Shown here piece by piece: positions 57,164 to 64,000 of a stretch of DNA of 64,000 bases. Every line of letters starts with the position of its first letter. The first letter of the stretch is position 1. The notes under the pieces were generated by a model that worked only from the letters and a program-made list of their open reading frames with translations, ran no database searches and was not told where the DNA came from. The translations under genes were made by a program, and so were the position numbers. Source of the DNA: Pseudochrobactrum saccharolyticum (GTDB lineage: Bacteria; Pseudomonadota; Alphaproteobacteria; Rhizobiales; Rhizobiaceae). The DNA is taken from NCBI RefSeq assembly GCF_008801715.1, contig NZ_VZPG01000001.1:1302001-1366000 (forward strand). Reading direction: 5' to 3'.

Positions 57164-58012
57164 TCATTTCGTCTGCTCGAAACGTGTTGCGCGGACTTTA
57201 ACCGTGCCGATCTGTGTGCCGACACTGGCGGCCACAGGGGCGTAAATTCCCGCACCCTGTTTATCCGTATTCAGCGAGGCAAAGCTGATAGTGATTTTGC
57301 TTTTGTCCGCCAGATAGCGCACGGATTTCTTGTCTTTTTCATAGCCGGAGACAGGGACAAATTTAGCATTGCAGGTGATTGCAGTGCCGTCGAAATCTTT
57401 GATCGAAAAGGCCTCAGTTCCTGCCGGACTTAACCGGATCTGCGCGCGTGTCTGCCCGTCAAAGATCTGTAATGTCCGGTTACAGACTGCTGCGGAAGTG
57501 GGGCTGGTAATCATCATCGCGCTGATCGGATCAAAGACTGCTTTCAGATCATCGGGGCGGGTTTCCACCCACGGATCATTTTTCCGGATCGGCGGCTGAT
57601 TGTCGAAAGCGCTGACAGAACCGTTTTTGAAGCTGATAGCTGTACGCTTGTGTTTTTTACCGCTGCGATAGGTGGTGAGATAAGAAACGGGCTGAACAGC
57701 GGCGGCAGTGCCTTGCTTGCGCATATTGCCATTAATGGCGATGGAGCCTTTGGTACTGTCAAAAATACGGGCAACACCGGAGCTGTGAAAACTTCCGTCG
57801 AGTGCGTAGGCATTATTCGTGATTCTGGTGTTCAGTTCGGAACGCGCGATTGTTATGCCGAAAACGGAAATACCATATTCCGTGCGGTAGCCGGAATCAG
57901 CGGCAAAAGCGGTAGCGGGCATTACGGAGAGGGCAGTGAGAATTGCTGCTGCAAATATCCGGTTCTGATCGGTTGCGGTATGGATTCTTGCAGCCTTGTC
58001 CGTAAACATCAT
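57164..58012 (-). CDS. DUF3108 family exported protein
   Basis: A 282-residue protein with an N-terminal signal segment (about residues 18-38, ending ATAFAADSG) and a beta-rich body: YRTEYGISVFGITIARSELN, GVARIFDSTKGSIAINGNM and YLTTYRSGKKHKRTAISF fit DUF3108, an outer-membrane or periplasmic family of unknown function. GGGAGATCTGA precedes the start. It is divergent from rpmB, as usual in this order. Confidence 0.82.
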   Translation of the reverse strand: MMFTDKAARIHTATDQNRIFAAAILTALSVMPATAFAADSGYRTEYGISVFGITIARSELNTRITNNAYALDGSFHSSGVARIFDSTKGSIAINGNMRKQGTAAAVQPVSYLTTYRSGKKHKRTAISFKNGSVSAFDNQPPIRKNDPWVETRPDDLKAVFDPISAMMITSPTSAAVCNRTLQIFDGQTRAQIRLSPAGTEAFSIKDFDGTAITCNAKFVPVSGYEKDKKSVRYLADKSKITISFASLNTDKQGAGIYAPVAASVGTQIGTVKVRATRFEQTK

Positions 58013-58184
58013 TCAGATCTCCCTGAGACTCACCTGAGCGGATAATGTGCAGCACCCAGTCTGAAAATGCAGAACTGGTGACTTTTGTGCCCGCTATTTG
58101 TATGATAAAAGCGGCAAAATGCAGTCAATGACAGTCAATTCCTTGTCATTCCTGCAATTGAACCCGTAATCAGCTTGAAACGGC

Positions 58185-58213
58185 TTGACGGGAAGGGCTG
58201 CTTTCACTATAGA
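58185..58213 (+). promoter_or_regulatory. Probable promoter of rpmB
   Basis: CTTGACG with -35 TTGACG at 58185-58190, a 17-base spacer, and -10 TATAGA at 58208-58213. This matches the alphaproteobacterial housekeeping consensus (CTTGAC-N17-CTATAT) well. A leader of about 130 bases would precede rpmB. The remainder of the 337-base gap shows nothing else. Confidence 0.7.
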
Positions 58214-58349
58214 AACCCGACTTTCCCAATGGGCCGCTGTCCGATATTGCGCGCCGCGACATATCAATCACGGATTGATTATGATAGTAGCGAAGACGGT
58301 ATCGGATATTTGTGCCGGGGCCTGAAACAGAATTTTGAAGGTGAGACCA

Positions 58350-58643
58350 ATGTCCCGCGCTTGTGAACTGACCGGTAAAGCGGTCCTCTACGGCAACAAT
58401 GTAAGCCATGCGAACAACAAGTCGCGTCGCCGTTATTTGCCAAATCTTTGCAATGTAACCCTGATGTCCGATGCAATGGGCCAGAGCTACCGTCTGCGCG
58501 TTACTGCGCATGCGCTGCGTACTGTTGAGCATCGCGGTGGTCTGGATGCATTCCTTGCGAAAGCTTCTGACAATGAACTGTCACAGCGCGCACGTCTGCT
58601 GAAGCGTCAGGTTGCCAAGAAACTGGCCGAAGCTGCTGCTTAA
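58350..58643 (+). CDS. rpmB: 50S ribosomal protein L28
   Basis: A 97-residue ribosomal protein. [33 protein letters not shown] is the family start; 58350 is preceded by AAGGTGAGACCA. The C-terminal extension [13 protein letters not shown] is typical of alphaproteobacteria. A terminator follows. Confidence 0.97.
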   Translation: MSRACELTGKAVLYGNNVSHANNKSRRRYLPNLCNVTLMSDAMGQSYRLRVTAHALRTVEHRGGLDAFLAKASDNELSQRARLLKRQVAKKLAEAAA

Positions 58644-58669
58644 TAGCTTTTACGGCTGAATTTAGTTTT

Positions 58670-58700
58670 GCTAAAGGCCGGTTCGTCCGGCCTTTTTGCT
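58670..58700 (+). terminator. Terminator after rpmB
   Basis: AAAGGCCGG (58673-58681) with CCGGCCTTT (58687-58695), loop TTCGT, then TTG. It lies between rpmB and the transporter gene start at 58725. Confidence 0.85.
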
Positions 58701-58724
58701 GGTTCCATTACCCAGGATAAAAAA

Positions 58725-59393
58725 ATGCCTCTACAGCATAATTCCGCTATTAAAGCGTTGATTTTTCCCGTTCTGGCCATGTGTGCGGCCGTCGCCGCCT
58801 CCAATATCCTTGTGCAATATCCGGTTCATTATTTCGGTTTGCAGGATATTCTTACCTATGGCGCATTCACTTATCCGTTTGCCTTTCTGGTCAATGATCT
58901 GACCAACCGCCGCTTTGGCCCGCAGCGCGCCCGTCAGGTCGTTTATGCCGGTTTTGCGCTGGGTGTTATCATGTCGATCTGGCTTGCAAGCCCGCGCCTT
59001 GCTGTGGCCTCAGGAAGTGCGTTCCTGTTCGCACAATTGCTGGATATCAGTGTGTTCAGCCGTTTGCGTCGTTTGCGCTGGTGGAAAGCACCGCTGGCGG
59101 CAGCACTTTGCGGTTCTGTGCTGGATACAATCCTGTTCTTCTCGCTGGCTTTTGCCGCACCGTTCAGCATGCTTGATACGGCTTTCGGGCTGGCTGACAG
59201 CTCTATGACCGATCAGGTGCAGTGGTTTGGCCTTGCAATGCCGCTGTGGCTGTCTCTGGCGCTTGGTGACTTTGGTATCAAGGTTCTGATGAGTGTGGTG
59301 ATGCTGGTGCCTTACGGAGCGATTCTGGCACTGTTTGCCCCGTCAATCTATGGCGCCGGCAAATCTGACGCTGCTAAACCGGCTATCCGGTAA
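58725..59393 (+). CDS. Queuosine precursor transporter (YhhQ/DUF165 family)
   Basis: A 222-residue membrane protein starting at 58725, preceded by AGGA 8 bases upstream. It has about six hydrophobic segments; the motifs ASNILVQYPVHYFG, LTYGAFTYPFAFLVNDLTNRRFGPQRARQVVYAGF and LDISVFSRLRRLRWWKAPL are typical of the VUT/DUF165 family. Members import the queuosine precursor preQ0 or preQ1. The alternative start at 58668 would lie in the rpmB terminator. Confidence 0.88.
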   Translation: MPLQHNSAIKALIFPVLAMCAAVAASNILVQYPVHYFGLQDILTYGAFTYPFAFLVNDLTNRRFGPQRARQVVYAGFALGVIMSIWLASPRLAVASGSAFLFAQLLDISVFSRLRRLRWWKAPLAAALCGSVLDTILFFSLAFAAPFSMLDTAFGLADSSMTDQVQWFGLAMPLWLSLALGDFGIKVLMSVVMLVPYGAILALFAPSIYGAGKSDAAKPAIR

Positions 59394-59414
59394 GCACCTG
59401 CAGAGCAAGCCCAT

Positions 59415-59458
59415 TAAAAAAGCCTCCCGAAGAGATCATCCTCGGGAGGCTTTTTTAT
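59415..59458. terminator. Bidirectional terminator between the transporter gene and cobT
   Basis: GCCTCCCGA (59422-59430) and TCGGGAGGC (59442-59450) with A-run before and T-run after. It serves convergent genes on both sides. Confidence 0.9.
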
Positions 59459-59471
59459 TCAGCTTTGCAAA

Positions 59472-61358
59472 TCAGCGCCGTGCTGTCCGGGCTTTGGGCT
59501 GATCCTGATCGTCAAACAGCGAGGCGAGCTGCTCGGTCATTGCGCCGGCCAGTTCTTCCGCGTCAACAATGGTCACCGCACGCTGGTAGTAGCGGGTCAC
59601 ATCGTGGCCGATACCAATCGCAATCAGCTCAATCGGTGAGCGGTTTTCGATTTCATCAATCACTGCACGCAAATGACGTTCCAGATAATTGCCCGGATTA
59701 ACCGACAGGGTCGAATCATCAACCGGCGCACCATCGGAAATCACCATCAGGATTTTGCGCTGTTCAGGACGGCCGAGCAGACGGTTATGCGCCCACATCA
59801 GCGCTTCACCGTCGATATTCTCTTTCAGCAGGCCTTCACGCATCATCAGGCCGAGATTGCGTCGTGCGCGACGCCAAGGGGCATCAGCGCCTTTATAAAC
59901 GATATGGCGCAGATCATTGAGGCGGCCCGGCTGGGCAGGTTTGCCGCGATCGAGCCATGCTTCACGGGACTGGCCGCCTTTCCATGCTTTGGTGGTAAAG
60001 CCGAGAATCTCAACCTTTACACCGCAGCGTTCCAGCGTGCGTGCCAGAATATCGGCGCAGGTGGCAGCCACAGTAATCGGGCGTCCGCGCATCGAGCCGG
60101 AATTGTCGATAATCAGGCTCACAACCGTATCGCGGAAATTGGTATCGCGTTCGGTTTTGAAAGACAGCGGCTGAGTCGGGTCAATCACCACACGCACCAG
60201 CTTGGCGCTGTCGAGATGACCTTCTTCCAGATCAAACAGCCATGAGCGGTTTTGCTGCGCCATCAGACGGCGCTGCAGACGGTTGGCGAGACGTCCGACA
60301 ACGCCTTGCAAATTCGCCAGCTGCTTGTCGAGGAAACCACGCAGACGATCCAGTTCCGCATCATCGCAGAGATCGGTTGCTTCTACGATCTCGTCAAATT
60401 CACGGGTGAAAACTTTATAGTCATGATGCTTGTCGAAATCGGAAAACGGCTGGTTAGACCGGCGCGCTTCGCCCGGTGTTTCCGCATCTTCCTCTTCACC
60501 GTCATCAGCATCTTCATAGGCGGCATCTTCAGCTTCCAGATCACCGCGCTCACGGTCATCATTGGTGTCTTCAGAACTGTCGCCGTCGCCGGACTGGTTT
60601 TCTGCATCTTCTTCCGATGCACCTTCCTGCGATTCTTCCGGATCAGCCTGTTCTTCCTGCTGGCTTTCCTCGTCATCACTCTCGGATGGTTCGGCCAGTT
60701 CTTCAGCCATATCCAGTGCAACCAGCATTTCACGCACCAGACGGGCATAATCCTGCTGGCTGTTCAGACGGTCGCCGAGTGTTTCGAGGCGGTCGCCGAT
60801 TTTGTCTTCAATCCAGTCGCGCCACAGCTCAACAACATTGCCTGCCTGTACAGGCGGACGGTAGCCGGTGAGTTTTTCACGAACCAGAAGGGAGATGGCT
60901 TCTTCAATCGGCGCATCATCGCGCGAGGTAATCGCGGAATAATTGGCGCGGCTATATTTGTCAGCCAGCATGGCCGACAGATTACTGGCCACGCCTTCCA
61001 TAGCCAGAGCGCCGATCGCTTCAACACGAGCCTGTTCTACGGCGTCATAAATAGCGCGGGCTTGGCTCCCCTGCGGTGCAAGCTGCGCATGAATGCGCGG
61101 ATCATGGCGCGCATGACGCAGCGCCATCGAGTCACCAAGACCACGGATTATGGAAATATCTTCTGCAGTCGGGCGCTTTGGCAGATCCGGCAGACGGGCA
61201 TGATTGCCGGTCAGTGCCGGACGGTCATGGCTGAAGCCGACCTCAAATTCATTGCTGCCGGCGATTGCACGCACACAGGCTGTGACCGCGCGTTTGAAAG
61301 GTTCGGAATCGACCGGACCTTTAGGACGTTCGCGTGTGTTATCGCCGGGGCCTGCCAT
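59472..61358 (-). CDS. cobT: Cobaltochelatase subunit CobT
   Basis: With CobN and CobS it inserts cobalt into hydrogenobyrinic acid a,c-diamide in aerobic cobalamin synthesis. The 628-residue protein has a helical N-terminal domain, a very acidic central linker (about 215-300, Glu/Asp/Ser-rich), and a C-terminal VWA domain with MIDAS residues [10 protein letters not shown] and [10 protein letters not shown]. It is downstream of cobS with a 94-base gap, the usual pairing; no other cobalamin genes are in the window. Confidence 0.95.
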   Translation of the reverse strand: MAGPGDNTRERPKGPVDSEPFKRAVTACVRAIAGSNEFEVGFSHDRPALTGNHARLPDLPKRPTAEDISIIRGLGDSMALRHARHDPRIHAQLAPQGSQARAIYDAVEQARVEAIGALAMEGVASNLSAMLADKYSRANYSAITSRDDAPIEEAISLLVREKLTGYRPPVQAGNVVELWRDWIEDKIGDRLETLGDRLNSQQDYARLVREMLVALDMAEELAEPSESDDEESQQEEQADPEESQEGASEEDAENQSGDGDSSEDTNDDRERGDLEAEDAAYEDADDGEEEDAETPGEARRSNQPFSDFDKHHDYKVFTREFDEIVEATDLCDDAELDRLRGFLDKQLANLQGVVGRLANRLQRRLMAQQNRSWLFDLEEGHLDSAKLVRVVIDPTQPLSFKTERDTNFRDTVVSLIIDNSGSMRGRPITVAATCADILARTLERCGVKVEILGFTTKAWKGGQSREAWLDRGKPAQPGRLNDLRHIVYKGADAPWRRARRNLGLMMREGLLKENIDGEALMWAHNRLLGRPEQRKILMVISDGAPVDDSTLSVNPGNYLERHLRAVIDEIENRSPIELIAIGIGHDVTRYYQRAVTIVDAEELAGAMTEQLASLFDDQDQPKARTARR

Positions 61359-61452
61359 GATGAAACTGCCTTATATCAGAAGAACTTAACCTTGTTTCGC
61401 TGTCTTAATGAAGCGAGAGCGCCCCTGTGATGACAGGGACGCTTTGTGCGTT

Positions 61453-62439
61453 TTATGCAAGCACGACATTAACTGCGGATTCAGGCAGTTCCTGTCCGAA
61501 AGCACGCTGGTAGAACTCAGCAACAATCGGGCGCTCCAGCTCGTCGCATTTGTTCAGGAAGGTTAAGCGGAATGCAAAGCCGACATCGGTGAAAATATTG
61601 GCATTTTCGGACCATGTAATCACAGTACGCGGGCTCATAACGGTCGACAGATCGCCATTGATGAAAGCCTGACGGGTCATATCGGCAACGCGAACCATTT
61701 TCGAGACGATCTCACGGCCTTCCGCATTCTGGTAATGCTTGGACTTGGCGAGAATGATCTCAACTTCATTGTCATGCGGCAGATAGTTCAGCGTGGTGAC
61801 GATCGACCAACGGTCCATCTGCGCCTGATTGATCTGCTGGGTGCCGTGGTAAAGACCGGTGGTGTCACCGAGACCGACAGTGTTCGCGGTTGCAAACATG
61901 CGGAATGCCGGATGCGGGTTGATAACGCGGCTCTGATCGAGCAGGGTCAGACGGCCGGACGATTCCAGAACACGCTGGATAACGAACATCACGTCCGGAC
62001 GACCGGCATCATATTCGTCGAACACCAGAGCAACATTGTTCTGATAGGCCCATGGCAGAATACCGTCTTTGAATTCGGTAACCTGCATACCGTCTTTGAC
62101 GACGATGGCATCTTTACCGATCAGATCAATACGGCTGACATGGCTGTCGAGGTTAACGCGAACACATGGCCAGTTCAGACGGGCTGCAACCTGTTCAATA
62201 TGGGTGGATTTACCGGTGCCGTGATAGCCGGAGACCATAACGCGGCGGTTATAGGCAAAGCCGGCGAGAATCGCCAAGGTTGTCTGGCGGTCAAAAATGT
62301 AATCCGGATCTGCATCCGGTACATGCGGATCTTTTTTGCTGTAAGCGGGCACGATCATATCGGAATCAATCCCGAACACGTCACGCACCGATACAGTTGT
62401 GTCCGGCATATTGTTTATGTCGAGATCAACCTTGCTCAT
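61453..62439 (-). CDS. cobS: Cobaltochelatase subunit CobS
   Basis: The AAA+ subunit of cobaltochelatase. Of 328 residues, the Walker A is [21 protein letters not shown], Walker [23 protein letters not shown], with the sensor [21 protein letters not shown] 62439 and ATG 62442 are adjacent; AGGAGG precedes both, and 62439 has the better spacing. Upstream is a 318-base gap with a repeat, then the J-domain gene; order bolA-dnaJ-cobS-cobT-rpmB is characteristic of the order. Confidence 0.95.
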   Translation of the reverse strand: MSKVDLDINNMPDTTVSVRDVFGIDSDMIVPAYSKKDPHVPDADPDYIFDRQTTLAILAGFAYNRRVMVSGYHGTGKSTHIEQVAARLNWPCVRVNLDSHVSRIDLIGKDAIVVKDGMQVTEFKDGILPWAYQNNVALVFDEYDAGRPDVMFVIQRVLESSGRLTLLDQSRVINPHPAFRMFATANTVGLGDTTGLYHGTQQINQAQMDRWSIVTTLNYLPHDNEVEIILAKSKHYQNAEGREIVSKMVRVADMTRQAFINGDLSTVMSPRTVITWSENANIFTDVGFAFRLTFLNKCDELERPIVAEFYQRAFGQELPESAVNVVLA

Positions 62440-62757
62440 CATGCCTCCTGAGCGGCGCCTGCATGCCGCTGTATCATCATATGTTCAGAGAGCCTTTCCC
62501 TTTTCCTGCAGCGGAAAACCCCTCTATCGCTTTCTGTTCGTCTTGGCTCAGTTCTTCCGGCACAAACAGTTCCGGTTTTTGCTGAAACTGTCTGAAGTGC
62601 TGTGCCGGTGTAGTTGTTTCGGCAGGTTAACAGGGAACGAAAGTTTTTTGCTTCCGTAATTTCCCTTTGTTCCCTGCAAATAATCTTTGTTTTACCGCAT
62701 GTCTTTCACCCAAAACCGGTATCCGTTTTCGGGCGGCATGCTTTAGTCTTTGCCTGT
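62440..62757. other. Intergenic region cobS to J-domain gene
   Basis: 318 bases. It holds an inverted repeat CAGGGAAC (62631-62638) / GTTCCCTG (62670-62677) and a RIME-like module A at 62685. A 48-codon minus-strand open frame just upstream of cobS has plausible codon composition but no usable start codon (see rejected items). Confidence 0.55.
62685..62746. repeat. RIME-like repeat, module A
   Basis: TTGTTTTACCGCATG ... CCCAAAACCGGTATCCGTTTTCGGG ... CATGCTTTAG: same plan as the copies at 3501 and 6765, with changed but complementary inner arms. It lies downstream of the J-domain gene. Confidence 0.8.
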
Positions 62758-63381
62758 TTAGCAAAAACCTGCGGTCTTTAGCAATTGATAAGCTTGCACA
62801 ACTTCGCGGAAACGTTCTTCCGAACCGCGATCGCCGCCATTGGCGTCCGGATGATGCTGCTTTACCAGCTCTTTATAGCGCGATTTGATCGCGTCGCTGG
62901 TCGAATTTGCCGCAATGCCCAGGGTTGCAAAAGCCTTGGATTCGAGCGGACGCGGGCGTCTGGTCGGGGTTGCAGCTTCCGCACGGGCGCGTGTTTGTTC
63001 AAAGAGGTTCAGCGGATCACGGATCTTATTGTGATAGGCTGCCGTGCCTGAACGCATACGGGCAAATTGCGGGGCTGACTGGCGCGAAGTGGAGTTTTTG
63101 GTAGTTGTCCATGTCGGACGGTCACCAACGGCCGCATTCTTCTGGAACTTGGCGATTTCCTCATCGCTAAGACCGGAGAAAGCATTGAAGTTTTTATTAT
63201 ATTCGCGGACGTGATCCAGACAGAAGTGCAGATAAAGGCCTTCACGCGCACCGCCCGCAGGCGCTTTGTGTGTTCCGGTTTCTTCGCATCCTTCCCACTG
63301 GCACTGCGGGCCAGCCGGTTTTTTGTCTTCCTTGCGGGAACGGATACGGATGCTGTCAAAAAATTTTGAATTCGTTGCCAT
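62758..63381 (-). CDS. J-domain protein (DnaJ-like)
   Basis: A 207-residue protein. The N-terminal half has a cysteine pattern CQWEGCEETGTHKAP ... YLHFCLDHVREYN that suggests a zinc site. The C-terminal J domain (about 145-205) has KSRYKELVKQHHPDANGGDRGSEERF, with HPD intact. It therefore can stimulate DnaK ATPase. Genes of this type stand between cobS and bolA in Hyphomicrobiales. Partner or client proteins are unknown. Confidence 0.92.
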   Translation of the reverse strand: MATNSKFFDSIRIRSRKEDKKPAGPQCQWEGCEETGTHKAPAGGAREGLYLHFCLDHVREYNKNFNAFSGLSDEEIAKFQKNAAVGDRPTWTTTKNSTSRQSAPQFARMRSGTAAYHNKIRDPLNLFEQTRARAEAATPTRRPRPLESKAFATLGIAANSTSDAIKSRYKELVKQHHPDANGGDRGSEERFREVVQAYQLLKTAGFC

Positions 63382-63561
63382 GATATCAATATTACGGGGT
63401 CAGATCTGATGATACAAGAATTGACATTTCACGACGCATGACCGAACCCTGCGGGGCCGAGAGTCGAAGCAGACGTGAAATCGGGATTTAGCTGCATTAT
63501 GTATACCGGAATGGTAACGCATGCACATAACATAGTCCCTATATGGGGGCAGGAGATCAGA

Positions 63562-63891
63562 ATGTCTATTCCTTTGACGCGTCAAGAACGGATTACCGCA
63601 AAACTATCTGAGGCTTTTCAGCCTGTGTTGCTTGATGTCATCAATGAAAGTCATCTTCATGCCGGTCATCATCACACAGACGGCGGTCATGAGGAAGTGT
63701 TCGACGGTACCGGTGAAACACATTACCGCGTTATAATTGTGGCAGAGGCTTTTACAGGTTTGAGCCGCGTTGACCGTCATCGTGCGATCAATGCGCAGCT
63801 GGATGAAGAATTGCAGAGCGGTCTGCATGCGATTGCGCTGGAACCGAGCGCACCGGGGGAGCCGACCCGCCGTACCCGCAAACCGGCCTGA
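63562..63891 (+). CDS. bolA: BolA family protein
   Basis: A 109-residue BolA-type protein, starting at 63562 with AGGAG about 9 bases upstream. The core NESHLHAGHHHTDGGHEEVFDGTGETHYRVIIVAEAFTGLSRVDRHRAINAQL includes conserved histidines that ligate a [2Fe-2S] cluster with monothiol glutaredoxins in studied homologues. The C-terminus is basic. Divergent from the J-domain gene. Confidence 0.93.
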   Translation: MSIPLTRQERITAKLSEAFQPVLLDVINESHLHAGHHHTDGGHEEVFDGTGETHYRVIIVAEAFTGLSRVDRHRAINAQLDEELQSGLHAIALEPSAPGEPTRRTRKPA

Positions 63892-63900
63892 TTATTCAAA

Positions 63901-63938
63901 ACAAGTAACCGCAGACTTCCGGTTACTTGTTTCCTTTG
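63901..63938 (+). terminator. Terminator after bolA
   Basis: ACAAGTAACCG (63901-63911) and CGGTTACTTGT (63920-63930) form an 11-bp stem followed by TTCCTTTG. The last 60 bases of the window show no gene. Confidence 0.8.
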
Positions 63939-64000
63939 TCATCTGCTGTTATGAGGCAGCAGTGAGCTTTTGGCTCTTCCGTAAGCGTTTAACGTTAAGC

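Noticed and set aside
60252-61430. A long rightward open frame (about 390 codons) opposite cobT
   Set aside because: It arises as the complement of the acidic CobT linker, giving an improbable Phe/Ile-rich sequence; no ribosome site or family match.
62473-62616. A minus-strand open frame of about 48 codons before cobS (ending [13 protein letters not shown])
   Set aside because: Codon composition looks plausible, but it has no ATG and no ribosome site, only an internal GTG; kept as a possible gene remnant but not annotated.

Overview
The window is a stretch of alphaproteobacterial core chromosome from the order Hyphomicrobiales, most likely family Brucellaceae. The strongest clue is a lipoprotein at 50419-50961 that closely resembles Brucella Omp19. 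Gene orders typical of the group agree: hslV-DUF2585-hslU; Smr-MltA-Tim44-FxsA-SecB; dnaQ-coaE-aroE-maf-PPSR-hemE-hemJ-rho-mnmEG-rsmG-parAB; mdh-sucCDAB-lpd; BolA-DnaJ-cobS-cobT-rpmB. By eye the base composition is less GC-rich than classical Brucella, so a Brucella relative (Ochrobactrum or Pseudochrobactrum type) fits better than Brucella sensu stricto. I see no phage, insertion sequence, CRISPR array, rRNA or defence island.

Layout. 0-3.4 kb: HslVU protease and a secreted DUF1402-like protein. 3.6-8.5 kb: XRE regulator, Smr, MltA and Tim44-like genes leftward, FxsA and SecB rightward. 8.6-12.4 kb: leftward dnaQ-coaE-aroE-maf and the PPSR gene. 12.4-12.8 kb: the PPSR/hemE gap holds a cluster of DnaA-box-like sequences and clustered GANTC sites and is the probable replication origin. 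12.8-24 kb: rightward hemE-hemJ, rho, mnmE, mnmG, rsmG, parA and parB, with parS sites in and around mnmE-mnmG-rsmG. 24-38 kb: holA, a Trp/branched-chain-type ABC transporter, a flavoprotein, tRNA-Arg(CCT), an M20 amidohydrolase, D,D-carboxypeptidase plus CobW GTPase, TusA-like protein, L,D-transpeptidase lipoprotein, accA, xerD. 38-49 kb: a leftward TCA block (mdh, sucC, sucD, sucA, sucB, then lysE-type exporter, unknown protein, lpdA). 49-57 kb: zapE, omp19, then dapF-mtaB-ftsY-yciB-gloB rightward. 57-64 kb: DUF3108, rpmB, queuosine-precursor transporter, cobT, cobS, J-domain protein and bolA.

The main theme is chromosome replication and segregation: the putative oriC, parAB and at least four parS-like sites lie within about 10 kb, with two weaker sites further right. 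All four imperfect sites share one substitution at position 3, which in three of them creates a GANTC (CcrM) site. The second theme is a family of dispersed intergenic hairpin repeats (RIME-like), at least eight loci, with compensatory changes between copies; three of them supply the TAG stop codon of a neighbouring gene. Most genes are housekeeping genes recognised with high confidence; a few small secreted or membrane proteins remain of unknown function.
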